Source: Methylococcaceae bacterium
GTDB taxonomy: Bacteria > Pseudomonadota > Gammaproteobacteria > Methylococcales > Methylomonadaceae
Reading direction: 5' to 3'
Length of the DNA stretch: 46,983 nt
Assembly (NCBI GenBank): GCA_030693065.1
Contig: JAUYBL010000005.1
Span: 1 to 46,983, forward strand
The notes under the pieces were generated by a model. The model searched no databases. It saw only the letters and a program-made list of their open reading frames with translations, and was not told the DNA's origin. Each line of letters begins with the position of its first letter. Within the stretch, counting starts at the first letter, position 1. The position numbers and the translations under genes were made by a program. Positions 15,940 to 25,207 of this stretch are shown piece after piece.

Positions 15940-17604
15940 TTAGTCTTTTTCAAAGCTATCGCGCAAGGTGACGGTGCGGTTAAATACCAACTTGCCGCCA
16001 ACGCTATCAATTGCATCCAGGCAGAAATAGCCGGTGCGTTCAAATTGATAACGATTTTCCGGCAGGGCGTTAGCCAAGCTGGCTTCTACGCGACAATCGC
16101 TGAGGACTTCCAATGAATCGGGATTGATTGCATCAAGGAAGTTGTCTTCATTGTCGGGGTTAGCTACTTTGAACAAGCGGTTGTATAAACGTATTTCAGC
16201 AGGTTTTGAATGCTGTTCTGATACCCAATGAATAACGCCTTTAACTTTACGGCCTTCTGGATTCTTGCCCAGCGTGTCAAGGTCGATGCTGCAACGCAAT
16301 TCGATGATATTACCTGCATCATCTTTAATTACGCTGTTGCATTTGATGACATAAGCGCCACGTAAACGGACTTCGCCGCCTTCGATCAGGCGTTTGTATT
16401 TGGGTGGTGGAACTTCGGCAAAATCATCGCGTTCAATCAAAATCACTTTAGAAAACGGTACTTGGCGTTTGCCCAGTTCAGGCTTTTGCGGGTGGTTGCT
16501 GACTTCGAGCTGTTCTACCTGATCTTCCGGATAATTGTCGAAAACGACGCGCAACGGTTGCAATACCGCCATGGCGCGTAGGGCGTTTTCGTTTAAATCT
16601 TCACGAATGCAGTATTCCAATACGCCCATTTCTATCCATGAGTTTTGCTTGGTAATACCGATGCGTTCGCAAAAGTCACGGATGGCTTTGGGTGTAAACC
16701 CGGCACGGCGCAAACCGGCAATCGTCGGCATGCGCGGGTCATCCCAGCCATTGACGTGTTTTTCAGTGACCAATTGATTGAGTTTACGTTTGCTGACGAT
16801 GGTGTATTCCAGCTGCAAGCGGGCAAATTCAATTTGCTGCGGATGGGCTGGTGTTTGCAATTGGTCCAGCACCCAATCGTAAAGCGGACGATGGTCTTCA
16901 AATTCCAGTGTACATAGCGAATGCGTGATTCCTTCGATCGCGTCGGAAATGCAATGGGTATAGTCGTACATAGGGTAAATGCACCAAGCATCGCCGGTGC
17001 GTTGGTGATGCACTCTGCGGATGCGGTAGATAGCTGGGTCGCGCAGGTTGATATTGGGTGAGGCCATATCAATTTTGGCGCGCAGCACGTATTGGCCGTC
17101 GGCAAATTCACCGGCGCGCATGCGTTTGAATAAATCCAGGTTTTCGGCAATTGAGCGACTTCTGTCCGGGCTTTCTTTGCCGGGCTCGGTCAGCGTGCCT
17201 CGATAAGCGCGGATTTCTTCAGCCGATAAGCTGTCGACATAAGCCTGGCCTTGTTCAATTAACTGCACGGCGTATTGGTACAGTTGTTCGAAATAATCGG
17301 AGGCGTGGCGCAATTCATGCCATTCAAAACCCAGCCATTGCACGTCCCGTTTAATGGACTCCATGTATTCGACGCTTTCTTTTTCGGGATTAGTGTCGTC
17401 GAAACGCAGATTACAGGTGCCCTTATAGTCGATGGCAGTGCCGAAGTTTAAACAAATCGATTTAGCATGACCGATATGCAAATAGCCATTCGGTTCAGGC
17501 GGAAAGCGAGTCGCCACCTTGCCATTGTTTTTGTTGTTTTTAAGATCATTATTAATGATTTGATGGATGAAATTAGCCGGAGCTTGATTTTCGGATGTTG
17601 ACAT
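15940..17604 (-). CDS. glnS: Glutaminyl-tRNA synthetase
   Basis: A 554-residue class I synthetase, the same length as the E. coli enzyme. It attaches glutamine to tRNA-Gln with ATP in the cytoplasm. The HIGH motif is in [15 protein letters not shown] (residues 43-46) and the KMSKS equivalent is the VSKRK form at about residue 270, as in GlnRS. '[10 protein letters not shown]' and '[10 protein letters not shown]'-like sequence (here [10 protein letters not shown]) are the family's substrate-contact blocks. The C-terminal beta-barrel anticodon domains are complete to the end ('[14 protein letters not shown]'). It appears monocistronic or followed by the SnoaL-like gene. Its presence means Gln-tRNA is made directly, as in most gammaproteobacteria. 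Confidence 0.97.
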   Translation of the reverse strand: MSTSENQAPANFIHQIINNDLKNNKNNGKVATRFPPEPNGYLHIGHAKSICLNFGTAIDYKGTCNLRFDDTNPEKESVEYMESIKRDVQWLGFEWHELRHASDYFEQLYQYAVQLIEQGQAYVDSLSAEEIRAYRGTLTEPGKESPDRSRSIAENLDLFKRMRAGEFADGQYVLRAKIDMASPNINLRDPAIYRIRRVHHQRTGDAWCIYPMYDYTHCISDAIEGITHSLCTLEFEDHRPLYDWVLDQLQTPAHPQQIEFARLQLEYTIVSKRKLNQLVTEKHVNGWDDPRMPTIAGLRRAGFTPKAIRDFCERIGITKQNSWIEMGVLEYCIREDLNENALRAMAVLQPLRVVFDNYPEDQVEQLEVSNHPQKPELGKRQVPFSKVILIERDDFAEVPPPKYKRLIEGGEVRLRGAYVIKCNSVIKDDAGNIIELRCSIDLDTLGKNPEGRKVKGVIHWVSEQHSKPAEIRLYNRLFKVANPDNEDNFLDAINPDSLEVLSDCRVEASLANALPENRYQFERTGYFCLDAIDSVGGKLVFNRTVTLRDSFEKD

Positions 17605-17732
17605 GGGTTTTAGGATTTGGGTGAGTTATTGAACATTGTCAATAAACAGAAAATAGTAGTTAGCACTAGGGCGCTAGACAGGCGGCTATTGTAATGAATT
17701 ACAGGGAGAAAAACCAAGCTTGCAAGGGGTTA

Positions 17733-17821
17733 TACCTATCTCAATAAGTTTTTATTTAAACCCTCAACCTAACCTTTTCCCGTTGGAGAAGGGATAGTGT
17801 GCGAACTTATTGGGATTGGTA
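17733..17821. mobile_element. MITE-like element next to rlmJ
   Basis: An 89 bp element with inverted ends: TACCTATCTCAATAAGTT at the left, and AACTTATTGGGATTGGTA at the right, differing at two positions. It is flanked by TTA on both sides (17730-17732 and 17822-17824), consistent with a 3 bp target duplication. The right TTA is the complement of the rlmJ stop codon. An internal hairpin (CCTTTTCC/GGAGAAGG) may work as a transcript end. The element at 30911-31230 is the same sequence with another element inserted. There is no coding capacity, so it would need a transposase supplied from elsewhere. Confidence 0.75.
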
Positions 17822-18658
17822 TTATTCCGCGACCAAGGTTTCTATGCGATAAAAGCCTTCACCTTCTTGGCCTAGTGCCTCGGCAAGCCAAGGTAATGTT
17901 TCTTGCATTTGGCTTACCAATGTCCATGGCGGGTTGATGATAATCATGCCGCTGGAGGTCATGCCGTGTTCATTGCTGTCGTTTCGAATGCCCAATTCAA
18001 ATAGTTGCACATTGTTGATGTCGCTGGACTGAATGGCTTTTTCTAACAGTTGATTTCTGCGCCGGTTTATCACTGGATACCACAAGGCATAAGTGCCCAC
18101 GGCAAAGCGTTTATGCATGAGTTTTAAAGCATCAACGACCTCGGTGTAGTCATTTTTGATTTCATAAGAAGGATCAATCAAGACTAAGCCGCGACGCTCA
18201 ATGGGCGGCAGTAACTTCAGGCTATCTTTAAGCCCGTCGCCGTGCGAGACCGTGATGTGTTGGCTGGTAAGGTCTTTTAATAATTTGATCTCGGTGCTGT
18301 GTAATTCAAACAAACACAGCCGATCTTTGTTACGCAACATTTGTTTGATCAGTAAAGGCGAACCAGGATAGCGCGTTAATTTATCCGGCAGGTTAAAGCG
18401 TTTGACCAAATTAAGGTATTCCGCCACGCATTCGGGCAGATCGTCGCGTTGCCATAGCTTGCCTATGCCGTTTTGATACTCCTGGTTTTTTTGTGCGTAA
18501 TCGCCATCGAGTTCGTATTTTCCAGGGCCTGCGTGGGTGTCGATGCAGCAAAAGGGTTTGTCTTTTTTACCCAGATGTTCAAGTATTTGGATCAGGATGG
18601 TGTGTTTTAACACGTCGGCAAAATTGCCGGCATGGAAGGCATGGCGATAACTAAGCAT
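17822..18658 (-). CDS. rlmJ: 23S rRNA (adenine-N6)-methyltransferase RlmJ
   Basis: A 278-residue protein, close to the 280 of E. coli RlmJ, which methylates A2030 of 23S rRNA using S-adenosylmethionine. The N-terminus MLSYRHAFHAGNFADVLKH is the family signature, followed by 'CIDTHAGPGKYEL' (SAM-binding motif I). The N6-methyltransferase catalytic motif is DPSY (residues 162-165), where the usual form is DPPY. The C-terminal 'IIINPPWTL' block is present. It starts 3 bases after the RMD1-family gene stop, so the two form an operon. The stop codon lies in the target duplication of the MITE. Confidence 0.93.
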   Translation of the reverse strand: MLSYRHAFHAGNFADVLKHTILIQILEHLGKKDKPFCCIDTHAGPGKYELDGDYAQKNQEYQNGIGKLWQRDDLPECVAEYLNLVKRFNLPDKLTRYPGSPLLIKQMLRNKDRLCLFELHSTEIKLLKDLTSQHITVSHGDGLKDSLKLLPPIERRGLVLIDPSYEIKNDYTEVVDALKLMHKRFAVGTYALWYPVINRRRNQLLEKAIQSSDINNVQLFELGIRNDSNEHGMTSSGMIIINPPWTLVSQMQETLPWLAEALGQEGEGFYRIETLVAE

Positions 18659-18661
18659 GTT

Positions 18662-19456
18662 CTAAAATATTTTGTCTAGCAGCGTCATAGCGATTTCAAT
18701 CGCAATCAGCCAAATGATTATCCATTCGAGTATTGATGAATGCCGGTGTTTTTGTTCGTCTGCCAACATCTCAAATAATTCATGGATGGTTTCCAGCTTT
18801 TTTGACAGTACTTCAGTACGCGGCGCTATTTCCAGATATTTGGCAACGACGACATAGATGTTTTCGTATTCTGGATATTCCCAAAAAAAGTCGGGGGTAT
18901 CGAGTAAGTCGTAATTCAAAATAATATCGCTTTTAGTCAAAAACAATTGTCCGCGAATTTTGGCGATATTTTGACGACTTAATTTGATACTGCCGTTTTC
19001 CGCTAATGATTTAGGGATGTAGTTAGTGTTGTTGATAGTGGTGATAGCATTGGTTTCAAATGAAGCCAGCTTAATCGATTGAGCCATGCCCTGCGAAAGG
19101 GAAAAAATTAAAATCGGATCGGATGATTCAATTTCAATATGATCTTCAACAATCCGTGTGGCCGGGCAATTTAACGAGAAAGTGAAATGATCTTCTTCAA
19201 TAACGCTTAGCGCATTATCGGCATAAGTTAATAATAATTGATGCAGTTTGGTTTGCTGCTCTGCGCTGATGTTCCAATGAACTACGGCGCCGTAAGCGAA
19301 CACTACCGACCAGGTATTATCATCTTCAATCAGAATTGCGCCTTTGATTATGCGTATTAGCGAAGTTTCTGATAGTGATTTTGCTAATGCGCTAATATCG
19401 AAACGTTGCGCTAGGCAATAGGCACTGCATTGATTGATATTTTGGAGTTCAGACAT
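18662..19456 (-). CDS. RMD1/YagE (DUF155) family membrane protein
   Basis: A 264-residue protein. The central block 'IILNYDLLDTPDFFWEYPE' and 'YLEIAPRTEVLSKKLETI' is the conserved core of the RMD1/YagE family, whose yeast members are mitochondrial proteins with roles in division or translation; the bacterial function is not established. A C-terminal membrane anchor (ILEWIIIWLIAIEIAMTLL) follows a short basic stretch KHRHSS. 'WSVVFAYGAVVHWNIS' near residue 50 is also typical. It is upstream of rlmJ with a 3-base gap, so it is co-transcribed with an rRNA methyltransferase. Confidence 0.82.
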   Translation of the reverse strand: MSELQNINQCSAYCLAQRFDISALAKSLSETSLIRIIKGAILIEDDNTWSVVFAYGAVVHWNISAEQQTKLHQLLLTYADNALSVIEEDHFTFSLNCPATRIVEDHIEIESSDPILIFSLSQGMAQSIKLASFETNAITTINNTNYIPKSLAENGSIKLSRQNIAKIRGQLFLTKSDIILNYDLLDTPDFFWEYPEYENIYVVVAKYLEIAPRTEVLSKKLETIHELFEMLADEQKHRHSSILEWIIIWLIAIEIAMTLLDKIF

Positions 19457-19540
19457 AAATACTTTTGATAACCATGAACACAGCTGGAATAGAAACTAAA
19501 CTGTTGCGGAGAACTATGCCATGGTTATCTTTTAGAATCA

Positions 19541-19945
19541 TTATTCAGTGACTTTCAACAGCCAACCGCCTTCCGCGTCGCATTTGGATATTTTGGCGTT
19601 AACTTTGATGTTGATACGAACTGTAGTGTTCTTATAGGCTTCCGGTAATTTTCCTTTAACTAAGATAAAGGCCTCTTTGTCTTCAAAGGTAACGTCAATC
19701 GGCTGATTTTTGATAGTGACTTCGATTTCATCCGGATGTTGGACGTTAAAAGCCCGAAAAGAAAATTCTGATTCCGGTGCGGCTGTTTCCAAATGGTCAG
19801 GGGTGAATTTACCTAGTCTGGCTTTGATGCAAGAAGCCCCACCACCACTGCTGCCACCACCATGGCCTGCATGACCACCTGCGCCTGCGTGAGCTAATGA
19901 GATGTTAAACAAGAAAAAAAAAGCGAGAAAGATGGTTTTTTTCAT
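19541..19945 (-). CDS. Small exported protein of unknown function
   Basis: A 134-residue protein with a clear signal peptide (MKKTIFLAFFFLFNISLAHA, cleavage after AHA). The mature N-terminus is Gly/His/Ser rich (GHAGHGGGSSGGG), followed by a compact domain of about 95 residues with two Cys (in SCIKARLG and SKCDAEGG) that could form one disulfide. I do not recognise a family. AAGGATAT before the ATG at 19945 includes a ribosome site. The His/Gly segment could bind metal, but nothing else supports that. It stands alone; gaps of 84 and 223 bases separate it from its neighbours. Confidence 0.6.
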   Translation of the reverse strand: MKKTIFLAFFFLFNISLAHAGAGGHAGHGGGSSGGGASCIKARLGKFTPDHLETAAPESEFSFRAFNVQHPDEIEVTIKNQPIDVTFEDKEAFILVKGKLPEAYKNTTVRINIKVNAKISKCDAEGGWLLKVTE

Positions 19946-20168
19946 AAGGATATCCTTGTTTGTTTTGTAAGGTAGCGGAGGCCCTCATTATTGTGAGACG
20001 CCGCCCCCTGTGCTTGTTATAAGGATGTAACGAGGGCCAATTATTCACAAATAATAGCTTTATGGCTATATAAAATCATGGCTACAGGTGTTAGTTGTTG
20101 AAAAACCGATAAAAATGCTTGGGAATGGTTGATTTGAACGGCATGCGTTGCCGAGCAAGTTTAATTTC

Positions 20169-23100
20169 TTACTCCAACGCTTGACGGTATTCATCAATGG
20201 TAGGCTCTGCTTCTCGATGTTCATTGCGTAAATTAACGTCACGTTGAGGGAACGGAATAGTTATTTTATGTTCGCGCAGTGCGTTTTCTAAACGAACATG
20301 TAAGGCATGCGTCACTGGTAAACGGTTCCCCAATTCACTGACAAAAACACGTATAGAAAAGTTCATGGCGCTTTCACCAAACTCTATAAACAATACCGAT
20401 GGTTCCGGCTCGGTAAGCACTAAAGGGGTAGAGCGAACAGTGTCGAGCATCACTTTATGTGCTAATTCAACATCCGATCCGTAAGCAATGCCGACGGGGA
20501 TAACTATTCTGGTGACTGCATCAGTCAAGCTCCAGTTGGTTAACTGGCTGGTAATAAAGGTTTTGTTGGGCACAATTAGATCTTTTTGATCCATATCTAT
20601 CAGTGTGGTCGCACGCATTTGAATGCGGCTGACTTTGCCTGTCACAGTGCCGATAGTGACTGTATCGCCAACGCGTATAGGTCGCTCAAATAGCAAAATG
20701 ATGCCGGATACCATATTGGCAAATATTTCTTGCAAACCAAAGCCCAAGCCGACACTCAATGCCGCCACCAACCACTGTACTTGTGACCAGCTGCCGCCGA
20801 GTTCGTTGGCCACACTCACAAAACCAATAGCGACCAGTAAGTACTTCGACAGTTGGTTGGCCGCATAACGACTACCGGCTTCTATCGATAAGCGGCTGAA
20901 TATCAATAATTCCATTACTCCGGAAAGATTGCGCACTGATACCACGATGATAAAGCTGTAAAGTCCTGCTAGTAGGAGATTAATTAGGGTGACCGGTTGA
21001 TAACTTTCTTGGCCTTCGATATTAACTAAATGCTGCCAGAGCACAATGCGCTCTAAAAATGAAAATGCCGGCAGGATATTTTTCCAGATAACCCAAAAAC
21101 CGATAATCAGGGAAAAACCAATAAACACATTAAGCAGTTTGATGGTTTGAGCATTGATCTTGGGAATATCAATTTGTTGTTCATCAATTGGTAAAACCGG
21201 ATCTTCGCCGCCAGGAGCAAGTGTTTGCTTATCCGCAAGAACAGCGGTTTTACGTTTTTGCCGAGCATTTTTAATGGCAAGTTGCCGGTTTACCAAGGTC
21301 AGCCAACGAAACACCATTTCGTGAACAATCATGGTCAAAATGATCATCCGAATAGTAATAATCAATTGTTGCTGTAATTCCAGTGCGCTCAAATAATAGC
21401 CAGCGACGGCAAAACCAATAATGACTAATGGCGTGCAACAGGCAACGGCATACCAGACGAAACGCAGGCGCGCGACCCAGCTGTTTGGACGGGCTGCGAT
21501 AAAGCTACTTAGCAGACCCGTAGTCGGGTTAAGCATGCGGGCCATAAACCAGGCCATCGCTAACATAGAAATAATGAGTGCTAGTCGACCTAAATTATCA
21601 CTGTAAATTGTTTGCGCGCTTGCCCCGGTACTGTTGATTAGAAAAGCAGTGGGAACAATAACAAATCGTAACCAGGCAATCTGCTGACGTGCGAGACTGG
21701 CATTAGCTTTTTGCCATTGAAAATGTGTACGTGTTATCCCTTTTGGAGCAAACAATTGATAGAAAAATTGTATAAAAAACAGTGGGGTTGCTGCGCCGCG
21801 TAAACCGGCACCTAGCGATTTACTAAAATCGTCAACCTCGATATTGTGACTTAAAAACCAACCTAAACCAGCAATTAACAGCGGCAGTGGCAAAACCAAG
21901 ATCAATGAATACGCCAGTGCTTTAACGGTATAAGAAAAACTGTCGGTATAAATTTTTTCAACTTTTACAGGAATTTCCGCCAGCTGTTGTTTGGCCCACT
22001 TTTTACATAATTGCAAGCTGGCTAAGCTGATAAGCCCAAGAAAGACCAAGAACGGATGTTTTATCGATAACTTTAAAATGTCAGCAACAGCCGTCATCCA
22101 ATTGATTGGTGACAACAACCATTTTGTTGAACGGTAAAGGCCGCTAATAAAATCAGTATTAATGGGTTCTGAGCTGGGTACCCATAACAGACGTTCGTCA
22201 AGATAGGCGGCAAATTTTTGGGCTTGGGTAGCCATTTGTTGGCGGGCAAAATCGAAATCACCCAAAATACGCAGATAAGTTGTGTCTGCAACCAGTAGTT
22301 TGTTAAGCAATTCTTTTTTATTATTTAACAATACCCGCAACTCTGCTTGCACCATCATGCGCTGTTCGACAGGTAAGTTATCGTCAACTTCTTGCATCAA
22401 ATTTTTTAAAGTTGCATCAATATCCTGTAATTGATCCAGAGCATCTTCAACCTTAAACTGTTCTAGGCTGGTCAACGCCGTCTCATTTTGAATTGTTTGT
22501 GATTGCAGTTCTAGTTCTGCCTGAGTTGATAAATCCCGACGTTGTTCACGCAAAATTTTACCTAATGCCGGACTTAATCCAGCCAAGCTGATTTTCTTTT
22601 CAGCACTTTTAAAATCGGCCTCAATTGTGCCGGCTTGCGCTTCAATTTTGGTTTTTTGGTCGCTGTATTGTTCAATCTTTGCGGTAATAGTTTGTAGGTA
22701 GCCGCTGTATTCGATATTTTCGCGGGTTGTTTTTTGAATCAGGCTATGTTTTCCGGACAGCTCTTTTTCTGCCTGGCTTAACGCATCCTGCATTTCTTTA
22801 GCTTCTTGTTGTCTGCGAACTGACAGTACATTTTCAATTTCGGTCGCAATTTGCAGGAGGGCATTTTTTTGTAAATCGACTAATTGCACTTGCACTTTTA
22901 GCCGGTCAACTCTAGCCGGATTGCTAACCGCCTCAACTTCAAGCATTTTAGTTTCTGCGGAGCGTGCTTGTACTAGCGTTTTTAATAACAGCTGTTGGGC
23001 TTCAGTGTCGAGTTTCGCATCAGGTTTACCGATGGGTAGTTGCAGTTTTTTTTGTGTAGATTCAAGCTCTTGCTGAGCAGAAAGAAGTTCTTCTCGGATT

Positions 23101-23615
23101 AGTTGGGGTCTGGTGTTTTGCGTGCTAAGTTCGCTTTCCAGCTTTTTTAGTTCTTCATCGAGCGTGCTAATTTTGCTTTTTTCGATAATAAAGCGCTGTT
23201 CTAATTCCGCTGTTGGGATGCTGTTGAAATCTTCGATTTTTTGTTTGCCGACTTTACTAAGTGCTTGCTCAATGTCTTTTTGCAATTTCTTAGTTTCAAC
23301 GGGGGCTTTACTGATCGCCGATTTAAACGAGATGGCCTGAGCATTGAAGCGTTCAATGTTATTCAGATTATCTTCAGCGGCTTGGTATATCGACAATACT
23401 TTAGACTTAGCCGTTTCATCAATGCCTTGACGAGTATTAAGCGCGGCAATTTTTAATTTCAGCGATTCTTTACTGACATCAAACTCGTTAAGCTCGGAAG
23501 CGATTGTAGACAATTTTGATTTTGCCCAGCAGGGTGTCTCGCTGCACAGCAGGAGGATTAAAATCAGTAAAAATGGCGATAACCATCTGGTAAGCAAAAG
23601 TGATTTTCTGTTCAT
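20169..23615 (-). CDS. MscK/MscM-type mechanosensitive channel
   Basis: A 1148-residue protein, near the size of E. coli MscK (1120) and YjeP/MscM (1107). A signal sequence (LLILILLLCSETPCWA) precedes a long periplasmic coiled-coil region (about residues 35-470, rich in Q/L/E/K). About ten membrane helices lie between 510 and 930. The C-terminal MscS pore and beta domain begin near residue 945: LSVGLGFGLQEIFANMVSG is the pore-lining helix, followed by FERPIRVGDTVTIG and 'VPNKTFITSQLTNWSL'. It opens under membrane tension to release solutes during hypo-osmotic shock. The beta-CASP nuclease gene ends 18 bases upstream on the same strand. Confidence 0.92.
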   Translation of the reverse strand: MNRKSLLLTRWLSPFLLILILLLCSETPCWAKSKLSTIASELNEFDVSKESLKLKIAALNTRQGIDETAKSKVLSIYQAAEDNLNNIERFNAQAISFKSAISKAPVETKKLQKDIEQALSKVGKQKIEDFNSIPTAELEQRFIIEKSKISTLDEELKKLESELSTQNTRPQLIREELLSAQQELESTQKKLQLPIGKPDAKLDTEAQQLLLKTLVQARSAETKMLEVEAVSNPARVDRLKVQVQLVDLQKNALLQIATEIENVLSVRRQQEAKEMQDALSQAEKELSGKHSLIQKTTRENIEYSGYLQTITAKIEQYSDQKTKIEAQAGTIEADFKSAEKKISLAGLSPALGKILREQRRDLSTQAELELQSQTIQNETALTSLEQFKVEDALDQLQDIDATLKNLMQEVDDNLPVEQRMMVQAELRVLLNNKKELLNKLLVADTTYLRILGDFDFARQQMATQAQKFAAYLDERLLWVPSSEPINTDFISGLYRSTKWLLSPINWMTAVADILKLSIKHPFLVFLGLISLASLQLCKKWAKQQLAEIPVKVEKIYTDSFSYTVKALAYSLILVLPLPLLIAGLGWFLSHNIEVDDFSKSLGAGLRGAATPLFFIQFFYQLFAPKGITRTHFQWQKANASLARQQIAWLRFVIVPTAFLINSTGASAQTIYSDNLGRLALIISMLAMAWFMARMLNPTTGLLSSFIAARPNSWVARLRFVWYAVACCTPLVIIGFAVAGYYLSALELQQQLIITIRMIILTMIVHEMVFRWLTLVNRQLAIKNARQKRKTAVLADKQTLAPGGEDPVLPIDEQQIDIPKINAQTIKLLNVFIGFSLIIGFWVIWKNILPAFSFLERIVLWQHLVNIEGQESYQPVTLINLLLAGLYSFIIVVSVRNLSGVMELLIFSRLSIEAGSRYAANQLSKYLLVAIGFVSVANELGGSWSQVQWLVAALSVGLGFGLQEIFANMVSGIILLFERPIRVGDTVTIGTVTGKVSRIQMRATTLIDMDQKDLIVPNKTFITSQLTNWSLTDAVTRIVIPVGIAYGSDVELAHKVMLDTVRSTPLVLTEPEPSVLFIEFGESAMNFSIRVFVSELGNRLPVTHALHVRLENALREHKITIPFPQRDVNLRNEHREAEPTIDEYRQALE

Positions 23616-23633
23616 TAGTTTTGTTTATAGGGA

Positions 23634-25034
23634 TTAAAACGCAATGGTTTCGCCGACTTTAGGAATATTGGCATTCCAACCGGAACGATGAAAACAGGTC
23701 TGTAGCGATAGCAACGCGTTTTTTTCACCATGAATCAAATAAAGGCGTGGTTTGGGTTGATTGAAATGGCTGGCCCATTGTAACAACTGACTTTGATCGG
23801 CATGCGCACTTAATGCCCCCAAGGTATGAATTTTTGCCGCCACATTGATTTCCGAACCGAGAATTTTCAAGGTACTTTTTTTACCATCGACAATAGCCCG
23901 ACCTAGTGTGCCTTCTGCTTGAAAACCGGTAATGACAATATGGGCATTGCGTCGCCATAGATTGTATTTGAGATGGTGGCGAATACGGCCACCAGTACAC
24001 ATACCGCTACCTGCGATAATGATGGCACCGCCGCAAATCCGGTTAACCGCCATCGACTCTTCAGCTGTTTCGGAATAATAAAGTCCTGACAGCCAAGCTT
24101 GCCAACCACTTGGAGCAACACGGGTGAATTCAGGATCATCAATATTAAATAAATGTGCGTAATCAGCGTAGATACGGCTTGCACTGATAGCCATTGGGCT
24201 GTCCAGGTAAATTTGTTGTTGAGGCAACCCGCCTTCGCGCTGGAGTTTTCCTAACCAATATATCAAGTCCTGTGTTCGTCCGACCGCAAACGCAGGCATG
24301 ATGACATTGCCGCCAGTTTCTGCGGCTTCAGTGAGTGTCTGACGCAACTCTTTCAGCGTATTTGCCAAAGGTTGATGATCTCGATCGCCGTATGTGGATT
24401 CAAGCAGCAGTACGTCAGCGTTAGTTAGAATTTCCGGGTCGCGGAGCAACGGTGCATTTGGATTTCCCAAGTCGCCGGAAAATACTAAGGTTTTAACTTT
24501 ATCTTGCTCGTTAATTTGTAACTGGACAATCGCCGATCCCAAAATATGCCCTGCTTCATGAAATGAAACGCTAATGTCCGGTCTTATCTGCGTGTTGGCG
24601 TTATAAGCAATAGCTTGTCTAAAGTTGAGAAGTGCTTCTACATCATCCAGGGTATATAAAGGTTCAAGTGGTTTTTTACCGGCGCGTTCACGGCGTTTAT
24701 TTTCCCACTCGGTATCGCGCAACTCCAGATGTGCGGCATCTTTAAGCATAAGCTCCAGCAATGGAAAGCTGGCTTCGGATAAAAACACAGGCCCTTTAAA
24801 GCCTTCTTTAGCTAATTTGGGTAAGCGTCCGCAATGGTCAAGATGAGCGTGTGATAACACGACAGCATCAATACTGGCCGGATCGAAAGGGAAAGGCGCT
24901 TCGTTTTGAAGTTCAGTAGTTTTAGATCCTTGAAATAATCCGCAATCAAGTAATATGCGACTATTGTTGGTCTCCAATAAATAACAAGAACCAGTCACCT
25001 GGCCGGTGGCACCTAAAAAAGTTAGTTGGGACAT
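23634..25034 (-). CDS. Beta-CASP metallo-beta-lactamase RNA nuclease
   Basis: A 466-residue zinc enzyme. The metal motif HAHLDH is at residues 62-67 and the second His and Asp blocks are in 'SFHEAGHILGSA' and 'VFSGDLGN'. The beta-CASP region contains 'LLLESTYGDRDH', 'GSGMCTGGRIRHHL' and the final 'LIHGEKNALL', all characteristic of the CPSF73/YSH1-type group that cuts or trims RNA. In bacteria these proteins are described as predicted exonucleases; substrates are mostly unknown. The length is normal and the metal ligands are intact. It starts at 25034 and shares an operon with the MscK-like gene downstream. Confidence 0.9.
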   Translation of the reverse strand: MSQLTFLGATGQVTGSCYLLETNNSRILLDCGLFQGSKTTELQNEAPFPFDPASIDAVVLSHAHLDHCGRLPKLAKEGFKGPVFLSEASFPLLELMLKDAAHLELRDTEWENKRRERAGKKPLEPLYTLDDVEALLNFRQAIAYNANTQIRPDISVSFHEAGHILGSAIVQLQINEQDKVKTLVFSGDLGNPNAPLLRDPEILTNADVLLLESTYGDRDHQPLANTLKELRQTLTEAAETGGNVIMPAFAVGRTQDLIYWLGKLQREGGLPQQQIYLDSPMAISASRIYADYAHLFNIDDPEFTRVAPSGWQAWLSGLYYSETAEESMAVNRICGGAIIIAGSGMCTGGRIRHHLKYNLWRRNAHIVITGFQAEGTLGRAIVDGKKSTLKILGSEINVAAKIHTLGALSAHADQSQLLQWASHFNQPKPRLYLIHGEKNALLSLQTCFHRSGWNANIPKVGETIAF

Positions 25035-25207
25035 GGTTTTACCTATAAGTTAGCAATGGAATTGGCAGGTTTTGTGAAAAATAATGATCATGTTAATGGT
25101 AATATTGGCGTATTGCCTGATCGTTCAATTTTTCTAAAGCGGCGTGATCTGGATGGTAAATCAAACTTTTGCCTATAAGGGCTAAAAATATCATATTGGA
25201 AATAAGT

